Shown: one piece after another, positions 10,301 through 19,162 of the stretch | Layout: every line of letters starts with the position of its first letter | Numbering within the stretch: the stretch's first letter is position 1 | NCBI GenBank assembly: GCA_015852425.1 | Contig: JAAAIG010000398.1 | Span: 2,215-33,353, forward strand | Reading direction: 5' to 3' | Source: Gryganskiella cystojenkinii | Taxonomy: Eukaryota; Mortierellomycota; Mortierellomycetes; Mortierellales; Mortierellaceae | DNA length: 31,139 nt | The notes under the pieces: model-generated | What the model was told of the DNA's origin: nothing | The model's input: only the letters and a program-made list of their open reading frames with translations | The model's database searches: none | Made by a program: the position numbers and the translations under genes

Positions 10301-11945
10301 GAATTCGCCGCAGTTGACGATCGCAAAAGCCTGGAGCCCATGGCCAGCCATGACCTTGGCCAGTACAGTGGATGGTGTTCCTCTTGACACAAAGTCACGC
10401 ACACGGGATTGAGTATTACAACAGTCTACGGTCAAACTGAGAACGGTCGGTAACGAGTCCATGACCGCCTTGAGCTCCTTAAAGTCATCGAGGGTCGTGT
10501 ACCAATCCAAAGTTACTTCAAGTTCGTGCACAAACCGAGCCTTGGAGAGTTGTTGATAAAACCGCATCGCCATTTGCCTTGAATTGAGCCAAATCTCGAC
10601 CTTGCCCTCGTTCGCATGGTACGTCCCATTGTTGGCAGCAACAAACTCGGAAAAGTGCTTTTGGTCAACCATCTTATATTCTTCGCGATAATGGTCGAGA
10701 CAGACCCACTTGATTGTTCCATCAGTCCGCGCCAATCGGTACAGGTTGCCCAAGACCCTGGTAGTGTCTCGATTTTTCAGAAAGGACGCGAGATGACGCA
10801 GGTCGGCACCCTCGAGAGCTTCGATATTATTAGCCTCGCCCTTGTAGTAGATGCTCTGGTTGTTTCCAGTGTCAACACCTTCTTGTGATGGCAAATCCTT
10901 GAGGAAGTCGATGGCTTGGTCGACTTTTTCTGTTAATTGCTCCCTTGCAGTATCCGTGATATCTTCGATACCCTTAGCGAACCCTTGACCGATTCCTGCG
11001 ATATGGGGCACGGCGAAACTGGCGGCGACAACCGAAACCTTGAGGAGTTCAAGAAGTGTCAGAATGTAAGAGCCATATTTCCTGAAGAACTCGGTCGGTC
11101 GTTCGAGATCGTATCCATCGTGTTTTGCAAAATGGATATGAGGCCGAGTCCAGCTGCCGTCTCCTGAAGAAATGTCGCACTCGCAAAGGAAATAAAGGCG
11201 GTATTTGTCTACCAAAGGGTTCATCTTGTTCCTGAAGGACTTTCGACTGGGCAAAATGACAAAGAGTCTTGGGATCGGGTATTCATGCAGCTCATAGGTG
11301 AGTCGAAAGATGGCGTTGGCACGGTCGAGGATCAACGCAAGCCAGTTATGCGCGGTCTTCATCATGTCGACGGTCTCTGCGTGGTGTCGATGTTGATTAT
11401 CCCTGACTTCCTCGACCGCTTGAGCAAGCTCTGCAATTTCTGTGAGCAGTTGTCCCGTGACTGACGTTCGTATGGCTGGCGGAGAGGGTGGTTCTTCGGG
11501 TTGCTGACTGCTTGACTCCGACAGGACGACCGTTGTACGAGTGGGTGATGAGGGACTTGAATGTAGACTGATGTCGAAAGCCGGGACAACTTTCAAGACG
11601 ATGTTTTCCTTAAATTCAATCCTTTTAGGCATGAACCTATGACCAAGTTAGGTTGTATGAAGTTGAGGTGTGTGAGTATTCGACGGACACAGAACATCAT
11701 CACCCACAACTAGGTGAAACATGAGGAACTTACAATTTCCGATGGCTGTCTTTAAGATACAGGACGATATCATTGCCATGCTTAATAAAAACCTTGCCAA
11801 CAAAGACTTCTTGAATGTCATCCAAGAAGACGACGTCCTTGCCAGACTCGGGGTCGAATTCTACTTGGATGGCGTGGGTCTCGCTGTCGTTGCCCCATTG
11901 AAAGAGTTGTTTCTTTGGGGTAGTCTCTGGTATTGGTACCGTCAT
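7328..11945 (-). CDS. Large leucine-rich-repeat protein, three exons, 1479 aa
   Basis: Exons are 11945-11734, 11636-10265 and 10183-7328, with introns of 97 bp (GTAAGT..CATAG) and 81 bp (GTATGC..ATTAG, branch-like GACTAAC). Lengths 212+1372+2856 total exactly 1480 codons, and the joins restore sensible sequence (HRKLFMPKRIEF; TTNQLRRIDIG). Residues 1-95 (KKQLFQWG, DVVFLDDIQ, IVLYLKD) look like a compact beta-rich, possibly ubiquitin-like module. Residues 96-128 are a Ser/Pro linker and 132-167 are helical. Residues 216-281 hold a block, YRLYFLCEC .. FAKHDGYDLERPTEFF, that I associate with large repeat proteins of Mortierella. From about 430 to the end there are irregular leucine-rich repeats (LKRLMIDP, LTCLHVTATHF, LESLWLTGCNVTD, LNHLKLMGTRVSD). 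There is no signal peptide. A ligand-sensing or scaffold role is inference; the biochemical function is unknown. AATAAA lies just after the stop. Confidence 0.85.
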
Positions 11946-13233
11946 AGGTTTTCTTTTGTGAAAGTGAGTAAGGGGAAGAGAGGGGCAAAGAAGAATGTGA
12001 GTGATGCAAAAAGCAATCCTGGACAACAGAGTGGGAAGAGTGGAAGAAAGAGAGTCGATTTCTGCGAAGTATTTTTTTTTCCATCTCAATCCCAACAGAG
12101 AGCCCACGTCCGTTTGCCCTGCCAATGGTCCGAAGAAGAGAGGAGAAGTGTTTCTTGTTGCAAGGGGCGAGGCGGCAGCAGCAAAATTTCGACAATAAAT
12201 AAACGAGTCGTACCAGACGAAGCGTGGTTAGTCGAGTGTGTCCGGGATCTGTCACTGTCATCGTTCGGCCTTGAGTGCTCACGGCTTTGAAGGCATAATT
12301 TGGTTGGCATAATGGAAGGCTGAGTGCAACAAGATCAGCGAACAAGGAACAAATATCTAAGGGCGGTGTTTTATTCTATTGTCCCTTGGCTGTCGAAGGC
12401 GAGTCTTCCAGAAAGCGTCCATGCAAAAGAGCCTTTTCTCTCTGTGTGTTTTATGCGGTGATAGTGTGTGTTTGTGTTGTGCTTGTATGTGGCTGTCTCC
12501 TTTGGTAATCGTCCCCTCTTACCCGTTACATGCATTCATTCGAAAAGTGCAATCAAGGATGAGCCTTTGGCGAAGACCATGTCTGTGTCATGACTAGTTG
12601 TTACAATGCATGAACAAGAGGATGAAAGAGAGAGATGTCTGTAGGAAAAGCAGGATTACTTGCAGGACGGGGGGATGATTGCACGAATGAGATTGGGTGC
12701 CCAGCATGAATGAAGCGGAAGTAAGAAGGAGAAGTGCCAAATTAATTCGCTTCAACTGGGGTCGACCATCGTTGTCCGGCTGTTCGTATTTTTCCTCGGG
12801 GACAAGCAACACTCGCCCGTTCCTGAACTTGTTTGGAACACTTTTTTCTGTTTGGTGGCAAATCAAACTGGGTCAGAGCCCATGCCGATATTGCTTCCTG
12901 CGGACTTTGACTTCGCCTTGCACTTTCTTTGCCTTGCCCGCCCAAAGCCGCACATTATTCACTCTGCCATCCTACTTTATGTTCTCGTTGGCTCTTCGTC
13001 ATCACTCTTCTCATCCAACTTATTCATTCTACACCCATTCGACTCGACAGCGTCATCCCACCCGTTTCGACTATTTAATAGGTATTGTATTCATTCGACA
13101 AATGGAAGCATCCATGCCAAAAGCGAATGCCATGCTAATGTCCCCGCACATCATCTTGTCGACATCTCAACCCCTTTTCCGGTCGAAAAAATCATACGCG
13201 CCACCAGCTCCTCAGCATTTCTTTAGTAGAAGT
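11946..13233. other. Divergent intergenic region between the LRR gene and the WD40 array
   Basis: This 1.3-kb stretch separates two divergent genes and probably holds the LRR promoter at its left end. I found no convincing TATA box on either strand. Open frames occur (one plus frame runs from 12697 into the WD40 array) but their translations are low in complexity and match nothing I know. The right end may be a decayed 5' part of the WD40 gene. Confidence 0.4.
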
Positions 13234-14938
13234 ATGTTTGTGTCTTTGAACCTCGGCTATTTCTTTTTGGAAAAAGGAATATACAGGTACTACCTGTATG
13301 TTCCTTTTTCCGTCTATAGTGATCGACATATCGCCTCAGGAGGTGCAGACATGTCTGTGAGGCTGTGGGACACACAAACTGGTACTCGTGGCCCTATCTT
13401 CAAGGGTCATACCGACATTGTTACAAGCTTGGTGTTTTCTCCCAGTGGTCGCCAGGTCGCCTCACGCAGTGCGGACAATACAGTACGACTGTGGGACACG
13501 CAATCCAGCACCCCTGGTCTTATTTTAAGTGGTCCCACTGGCATTGTGACAAGTCTAGTGTATTCCCCCAGTGGGCACCAGATTGCCTTGATCATTAATG
13601 ACAAGATGGTGCGGATGTGGGACGCACAAACAGGAGAACTTGGACCCATCTTAAGCTGGCATACTGGCGACGTTTTGCGTGGTGTATTCTCCCAGTGGTC
13701 ACCAACTCACTTCTGGTAGCTGGCATGAGGCGGAGCGACTGTGGGACACGCACCCTAGCACAACCGACCCAATTTTAAATGGGCATACTGGTGATGTCCT
13801 AAGTGTCGTTTATTCTCCCAGCGGTCAACAGATCGCCTCTGGCAGCGCGGACAAGACGTTGAGGCTGTGGGATGCTCAAACCGGCGCAGCTGGCCCCATC
13901 TTAAGCGGCCATCCTGGCGATTTTCTGAGTGTGGTTTATTCTCCCAACGGTCATCAGATTGCCTCAGGCAGTGCTGACAACACAGTGAGGCTCTGGGACG
14001 CGCAAACCGGTGCACCTGGGCCTATTTTAAGTGAGCATACTGGCGACGTTCTGAGTGTAGTTTATTCTCCCAGCGGTCATCAGATTGCCTCAGGCAGTGC
14101 TGACAAGACAGTGAGACTTTGGGACGCGCAAACAGGTGCTCCTGGTTTCATTTTAAGTGACCATACTGGTCAAGTTTCCAGCGTAGCGTATTCTCCCAGC
14201 ATTCAACAGATCGCCTCAGGCACCACAGACATGACGGTGAGGTTGTGGGATGCTCAAACTGGCGCAGCTGGCCCCATCTTAAGCGGCCATACTGGCGATG
14301 TTCTGTGTGTGGTTTATTCTCCCAACGGTCAACATATCGCCTCAGGAAGTAGCGATGAGACTGTACGACTGTGGAACGCACAAACCGGCGCTCTTAGCCG
14401 CACATGTAAAGGCCATACCGGCATTATTACATGTGTGGTGTATTTGCCCAGTTGCCAGCAGGTTGTCTCTGGCAGTAATGACATGACAGTGCGCCTGTGG
14501 AAAACCAGTTATGGCCAATGTCTGGCAATTGTGAAGGATTTCTATGGATCAATCAATAGTCTTGCTTGTAATGCGACTCCCGATGGCGCGTATATTTCGA
14601 GTGGATGTGACGATAAGTCCCTTCGAACGTGGCACGTCATAGAGCAGGAGGGAACCTATCGGTGGCTCTTGCTGTGGAGCTCGGCACATGACAGACTTAC
14701 TGTATCAGACACATTGCTCCAAGACGCACAAGGCCTGAGCAAAATCAACCTGTGGTTATTACAACAGCGTGGAGCGGTGGGTGAACCAGAACCTTTGATG
14801 TTACGCCAGGTCACAAAAATGAACACTGTGGCGTCTGCAGCATCAAAGTTCAAACAAATGCTAAATAGCAAGACGACAATGGGCTCGCTCAGTGTTGATC
14901 CCCTGTTCAGCAGTGGCACTTCTAAAGCGAGTACTTGA
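13234..14938 (+). pseudogene. WD40-repeat protein (NLR C-terminal type), frameshifted and truncated
   Basis: Eleven WD40 blades of 42 residues (126 bp) are encoded, each close to YSPSGHQIASGSADKTVRLW followed by DAQTG, a GP.LSGHTGDV loop and the next VVY. Blades 1-3 lie in the frame ending at 13719. Blades 4-11 lie in the frame ending at 14938. At 13676-13690 the usual GTGGTTTATTCTCCC reads GGTGTATTCTCCC, consistent with loss of two bases. Blades 10-11 are degenerate and lead into a tail (WRLLLWSSAHDRLTVSDTL-like, then LLQQRGAVG) of the kind that closes WD40 NLR proteins in this fungal group. No NACHT or other N-terminal domain is found upstream. The only in-frame start near the array is ATG 13234. 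WD40 arrays form beta-propellers that sense ligands. Whether this copy is dead, or the frameshift is a sequencing error within repeats, cannot be decided here. Confidence 0.8.
13269..13311. repeat. 43-bp near-perfect palindrome (GGAATATACAGG family)
   Basis: The left arm 13269-13289 and right arm 13291-13311 are 21 bases each, with one mismatch and a single-base centre (C13290). The core GGAATATACAGG recurs at 30519 and 31085. It sits a few bases before the first WD40 blade, which itself lacks the usual PSG of YSPSG, so it marks the truncation point. Confidence 0.85.
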
Positions 14939-15149
14939 AGCATGTGCGAATTACAGTAACTATTACTGTGAAACCTTGCAGTTGGCAGTGTTTCTTGTCT
15001 GCGATTACACCAATGAAGCCAGTACTAAGCTGCCGCTCATTTTTGTTTTTTTTTTGTGAAAGAATGCGCCTGGAATACTCACGGATGAACCCAGCCTAGG
15101 ACCAATCCCACACTTAGGTTACGAGTTTCATAAACGAAAAACCATTGGT
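14939..15149. other. 3' flank of the WD40 array, no gene seen
   Basis: This is AT-rich sequence with a T tract near 15040-15056. No coding region is supported. Confidence 0.4.
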
Positions 15150-15590
15150 TTCTGCCCATCCTCCGCACTAATCTTTGCTCTTGTCGATTCCTTCATCCTT
15201 GTTCTTTCCGAGTATCTCTTCTGCTTCATTTGTTTCCACCTGCGCCATCGTTACCCTGTTATTCATGGCCTTCGTCGTCGACAGGACGCCTTTCTGTCGC
15301 GTCACCTCCGATAGGACCGTTTCTCGTTTCTAATCATATCTTCGGATAATCATCTTCCATGTTGTTCCGTTTTGTACATTTCACTCTGTCTTGTTCTCTT
15401 TCGCTCTTCTTCCAACGATAAGTCTTTGTGAGTACTCGCTTCTCTTTTATATCCACTTCCACCATAGCCTTCATTGAACCTCAGTGTTGCAACTCACAAT
15501 TACCATAAAGTATGCTACTTCATTATTACTCTTCTTCTCCACTTCCCAACTGCGCATCCTTTCGTGATCAGGCCACAGGGGACAAAAAAA
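15150..15590 (+). mobile_element. LTR-like fragment, plus strand, related to 3152-3670
   Basis: Its 3' two thirds follow the minus-strand block at 3152-3670 closely: ATCATCTTCCAT, CTCTGTCTTGTTCT, CAACTCACAATTACCATAAA and CATCCTTTCGTGATCA all have counterparts in the same order. The TGTCACGAACC start is not recognisable, so this is a partial or older copy. With 3152-3670 it forms a large inverted pair 12 kb apart. Confidence 0.5.
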
Positions 15591-15748
15591 CTCTTTTGTT
15601 TTTGTTAATTAGTCGAGTCACTGGTATCTTGTTTGGACCAAGTATAGAAAGGAGTCAAAAATACCTGGATTCTAAATAAGAGGAATTAACCATCGTTTGG
15701 TCCGACACGTGGCTAACGCTGGTGCTTTCTCTTTACTCTCAAATGCAG

Positions 15749-16051
15749 GTGGAGAGATGCATTCGTATTGTCTCGCTTTCTGACTCGCAACACACGCTCA
15801 AACAGATCATCACCACAGGCTATATGAAATCAGCACAGACGAACAATCTTTGACAGGGTGCTCACGATGCAAGGATTGAAAGAGCGGACGTCAAAAGGAT
15901 CAAAAAGAAGCGTCGCTATGAACTCTTGTCTTCCCCATGCCAGGCCTCCCTTCCATCAAAAATTGTGTCACTAGACCCTCGAATTTTTCCTCGGTTCCCT
16001 CGAAAATTTGTTGATGCAACCAAAATTCATGTGGGCTGTAGGAACAGGTGA
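15749..16051 (+). pseudogene. Partial reading frame after a 3' splice-like site, copy A
   Basis: GGCTAACGC, then a pyrimidine-rich stretch and AAATGCAG at 15741-15748, forms a good 3' splice site. After it one frame stays open (SDSQHTLKQIITTGYMKSAQ) up to a TGA at 15851, then continues (RIERADVKRIKKKRRYELLS) to a TGA at 16049. Copy B has the same frame, with mostly conservative changes, and the same internal TGA. I do not recognise the protein. It may be the last exon of a broken gene carried in the duplicated unit. Confidence 0.3.
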
Positions 16052-16241
16052 TCCTTCTGCGTCGCGGTTTGGCCTGCGACTCTCCAGTATTGATTTTTTT
16101 ACTGTTCCAGTCATGGCGTAGCTCAAGACAACCTGTAAGCACAGCTCAAGAGGCACGCTGCACTTCAGGAAAAGGAAACGTGTTTGCTGGACGCTCGTCG
16201 GGTCATGCAAGATTTGATCTTTTTTGTTTCTTTCCATTACC

Positions 16242-16247
16242 TATAAA
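16242..16247 (+). promoter_or_regulatory. TATA box of the 174-aa gene, copy A
   Basis: TATAAA lies 100 bp upstream of the ATG. The same TACCTATAAACAAC context is kept in copy B at 23844. Confidence 0.6.
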
Positions 16248-16341
16248 CAACCAAACAGTCATCGCTTCCACCTCTTTTCTTCTTCTCGCCACCTTCCCTC
16301 GCTTTCATTCCACGTCATACATCGAGAATACCAGAAACAAG

Positions 16342-16866
16342 ATGTTGCGAGCCTTACGAGACGTTTTACTTGGCGCAGACAAGTGGATGAGGGTCAAGAT
16401 TCTCCTCAACAAGAATACCACTGACCTCGAGGATGCTGCTGTCGAGTTTGAATGGATATGCCACGCGTACGGGTTCAATGACAGCGAACCCGGGGCCGCC
16501 ATCCGTTGTTTCCAGTGCACCATTCCAGAATCCAGCGGGCTCTTTGAATGGTACAAGAGCCTCTACGGCAACAACGACAAGTCGCAGGACGAACCTGCTA
16601 TGATTTGCTTGACCCCTGCTTCTACTCTTGCTGCTGTTATTGAGCACCAGAATGCTCCGCCACCACCGTTGGACAAGAAAAAAAACATGGTCATCGAGGG
16701 AGTCGTTAAGGATGTTGTATTTGGAGAACGTGTCGAATGGTCCAAGTTGTTTGTTGGTACCTACCCAGTTGGGATTGGAAAGCATTGGGAAGATAATAAG
16801 GAAACGCAGCAACTGGATGTCCATTTGAAGGGTGATATGCCTGTTGGATGGGGGAAGCTGTACTGA
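16342..16866 (+). CDS. Unrecognised 174-aa protein, intact duplicate (copy A)
   Basis: A single-exon frame starts at ATG 16342, just after ACAAG, and ends TGA 16866. The upstream extension to 16048 is rejected because it runs through the TATA box and copy B does not preserve it. The protein begins MLRALRDVLLGADKWMRVKI, has acidic stretches, a short proline run (NAPPPPLDKKK), and a conserved C-terminal core VKDVVFGERVEWSKLF then GTYPVGIGKHWEDN. There is no signal peptide or membrane span. Two cysteines (CFQC) lie mid-protein. Differences from copy B are often at third positions (for example GTCGTT/ATCGTT, GGTACC/GGCACC), which suggests past selection on the protein. I do not know the family; it is probably lineage-specific. 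Confidence 0.75.
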   Translation: MLRALRDVLLGADKWMRVKILLNKNTTDLEDAAVEFEWICHAYGFNDSEPGAAIRCFQCTIPESSGLFEWYKSLYGNNDKSQDEPAMICLTPASTLAAVIEHQNAPPPPLDKKKNMVIEGVVKDVVFGERVEWSKLFVGTYPVGIGKHWEDNKETQQLDVHLKGDMPVGWGKLY

Positions 16867-17412
16867 TAACCTTGACGACCACACAGAACGAACATACTTA
16901 AAAACTACACTCTATTCTCCTCATCATAAAAGCTTCAAACTTGTTATAATTTTATCGTGGCCATTTTACTCAAGATAAACACGTTGAACCATTTGTGGGT
17001 CGGGCATGCTCGAAGACGTCCAAAAGAAAGCAAGTTTGCCTGTTGTTTGCTGGCATTCATTTCTTTTTTGTTTGTCGTTGCCTCTGCCTTCGTCAATCAA
17101 TTGCTCCTTCATTTCATCAAGAACTGTTGTCACCCCCTCCCAACTTCACTTGTACTGGTCATAGATCTACGCTCTTTTTACTCCGTTGCCTTGGCCCTCG
17201 TCGACAAATCACAACAGCTCGCACACATAATGATGCCTCATTTCATTCCTGCCACTCTATCCCTCATTCCTGACTGCCCTCCTCCGCCTCTTGGCTTCCT
17301 TGTTCACGACCAAAGGGAAGATCTGCGGAATTTGGGTTAGTATCGCCAGTATTAACCGCCCTGTGGCATGCTCTCATCAGAGTCTGCTGCTTAGCCGGTA
17401 ATGATCACTGGC

Positions 17413-17938
17413 TGTCACGAACCGCGATGATTGTTCTAGGTCTCAATCACGAACAATGCTGGGTTGCCTGTCTAGGGACTGGCGTTGCCCCACTTTCAGT
17501 TCCCATGGATTATCTTCATCAAGAGCTTGTTGCCAACAAATTTAAGATTGACCTTCCCGTCCGAAAGCACCAAGACTGCAACGCAGTCTTCACCTTCGAT
17601 CTGGCTTGTCACTCCTGGATCCAGAACGATGATATTCCGGAACCTTAACCGCCTGTCTCCAGTATTTGCGCTTGGTCCTTAACTTCTTACATGGGCTACT
17701 GTGTCTCTGCGCCCCTGTTCAGGTTCCGTCAGGAATCCGATCTGTCCCTTATATCCTGGATCAAGGCCCTGTATCCCTTTTGTGTAAATACCACATAGTC
17801 TGTCTCTCTCTTTGTTCCTCAGTCTGCAATAACTCGCTCACCTAGTCTAGTCCTCCTGCCTGCTCACGCCTTGTTTTCCTTAATCAATATATCTTCGTTT
17901 AACACATTTTTCTCAAACCTGCCTGTCCGTCCTTGACA
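17413..17938 (+). mobile_element. Solo-LTR-like element, 526 bp
   Basis: It starts TGTCACGAACCG and ends CCGTCCTTGACA, giving TGTCA..TGACA termini typical of LTRs. No internal coding region follows. Its tail (GTAAATACCACATAG, CCTCAGTCTGCAA, CACCTAGTCTAGTCCT) resembles 2790-2941, and shorter parts recur at 17955-18030. Five-base flanks (CTGGC and ATCCA) do not match, so no target-site duplication is visible. It starts within about 6 bp of the end of duplication copy A. An open frame at 17427-17648 inside it is not considered a gene. Confidence 0.6.
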
Positions 17939-18199
17939 ATCCACCCTCGGCCCGACTTTCGTATAAATACCAGATAGATTCCACCTTTACTTTCCCTCAG
18001 TCTGCAATACCTTACTCACCTGAATCAAACCATGGTTGCTGGTACCTGTTGGAAGCTATCCTTCCTTCTACCCTTATCATAGTTCCACGCAGAGTAGTAT
18101 TAAGTCTCGATGTCGATGCCTTCCATTGGTACTTTATCCATCTTTGTTTATTATTTCCTCTTGTTCACCAACAGATATTGATACCATCGTCGCACGGCA
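17939..18199. other. LTR-tail-like fragment and 3' flank of the thioredoxin gene
   Basis: At 17955-18030, CGTATAAATACCAGATAG..CCCTCAGTCTGCAATACC..CTCACC repeats the order of elements in the adjacent LTR tail, so this may be a second, truncated copy. The remainder lies downstream of the minus-strand thioredoxin-fold gene. No AATAAA was recognised there. Confidence 0.4.
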
Positions 18200-19162
18200 T
18201 TATTTGACGCCGTGATATAATTCCTTCATGACCGCTTCCAAATTCTCATCGAGGAACCCATTGCCGCCCGCGAACCTGATCATATTATCGACTACCAAGA
18301 TAATGCATGGAACTGCTGTGTACTGGATTCTCGCGAAAAGGGCTAGGAATATGCGAAAAAAAGAGGAAATAATGAATACTTTGTTTTTTTTTTTTTTTTN
18401 NNNNNNNNNNNNNNNNNNNNNNNNNNNNNNNNNNNNNNNNNNNNNNNNNNNNNNNNNNNNNNNNNNNNNNNNNNATAAAAATCTTACAATCTCTGACGAT
18501 GTTTTCAATATCAATGTAAGACGAGTAGCGGAAGCTTTCTTCGTGTGTTTCGAGGAATGCCTTGATTTTCTCGATGTCATGTTCTTTTTTCTTGTTGAAC
18601 ATATCGTCATTGGCCAAACCAATGACAGCAACGCGTCCTGCGTGTTTTTCAAAAGTATCCGACAATCTTGAGGCGATGTACAAGCATGGTGCGCACCTAT
18701 TTGGGTAACGACAAAGGTTCAGATTAGTTTAGATCCGGCTTTATTTTTTTTTAGATAAAATAAACTGGATCCGTACCATGTCGCCCAAAAATCGATAATA
18801 ACAACTCGTTCTTTGCCTTCAAATTTAGGACCAGTGGCATGATGCGCACTATCAAAAATTGCCAAAACGTCGACGTTCTCTCCTGTGCATGCACTCTTCC
18901 AACCCTCTCGCAAGCACAGTGGGGGTCCGGCCTTTAGTTTGTCGCGAATAACCTCATAGCTGGTTAATCCGAATTGGCCAAGGTATTCAAACGGGTCTTC
19001 GTATCCAATCTCCTTGGATTCAACTTTGAAAGTCTCTACAGCTTTCCAGTAAGGCTCCTCTTCCCATTTATCGTAGTTTTCACGGAATGGAGCAGAGATG
19101 GTTGTTAAATACGCGCTCCACAGCTGACTTCCTTTGTCTTCTACTTCGTGATCGGCAGACAT
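18200..19162 (-). CDS. Thioredoxin-fold oxidoreductase with N-terminal extension, 245 aa, three exons
   Basis: Exons are 19162-18777, 18696-18488 and 18342-18200 (386+209+143 = 246 codons). Intron 1 is 80 bp (GTACGG..AATAG) and splits the active-site tryptophan codon. Splicing gives FWATWCAPCLYIAS, a textbook thioredoxin/TlpA-type WCxxC with Cys130 and Cys133. Intron 2 (18343-18487, GTAAG..CCTAG) contains the assembly gap; joining gives DSLFARIQYTAVPCIIL with the cis-proline Pro210, then VVDNMIRFAGG. The protein ends in a helix ELYHGVK. Residues 1-110 are an acidic, aromatic-rich extension with no signal peptide, so a cytosolic or nuclear location is likely. It probably reduces or isomerises disulfides or handles peroxides; the substrate is unknown. 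The exon-3 junction was chosen because it is the only AG I found near the gap that fits phase and fold. Confidence 0.8.
18400..18474. other. Assembly gap (75 N) within a T-rich intron
   Basis: The N run directly follows a run of T and falls wholly inside intron 2 of the thioredoxin-fold gene. The true length of the intron is therefore unknown, but coding phase is unaffected. Confidence 0.95.

Larger units (their letters stand above)
15636..17406 (+). repeat. Segmental duplication, copy A
   Basis: This segment aligns by eye over its whole length with 23279-25038 in the same orientation. It begins at GACCAAGTA and ends at TAGCCGGTAATGATCAC. It carries a splice-acceptor-like site with a partial reading frame, a TATA box, the 174-aa gene and about 540 bp of 3' flank. 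Similarity is high throughout, with scattered substitutions and small indels, so the event is not very recent. Confidence 0.9.

Noticed and set aside
12697..13233. Long N-terminal extension of the WD40 frame
   Set aside because: The translation resembles no NLR domain and is rich in Ser/Phe/Pro from pyrimidine-rich promoter-like DNA; openness appears to be chance.
15900..16142. Minus-strand frame containing GRPGMGKT, a P-loop-like motif, also present (GMGKT) in copy B
   Set aside because: No Walker B or other NTPase motif follows, the frame stops soon after, and the similarity between copies is explained by the duplication. The plus-strand frame here is better conserved.
16048..16341. N-terminal extension of the 174-aa protein to an earlier ATG
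   Set aside because: It runs through the TATA box, is low in complexity, and copy B does not preserve it.
17233..17340. Short ORF (MPHFIPATLS) in copy A and its counterpart near 24859-24966 in copy B
   Set aside because: The two copies differ by compensating single-base indels that change frame over the shared part, so protein coding is not conserved.
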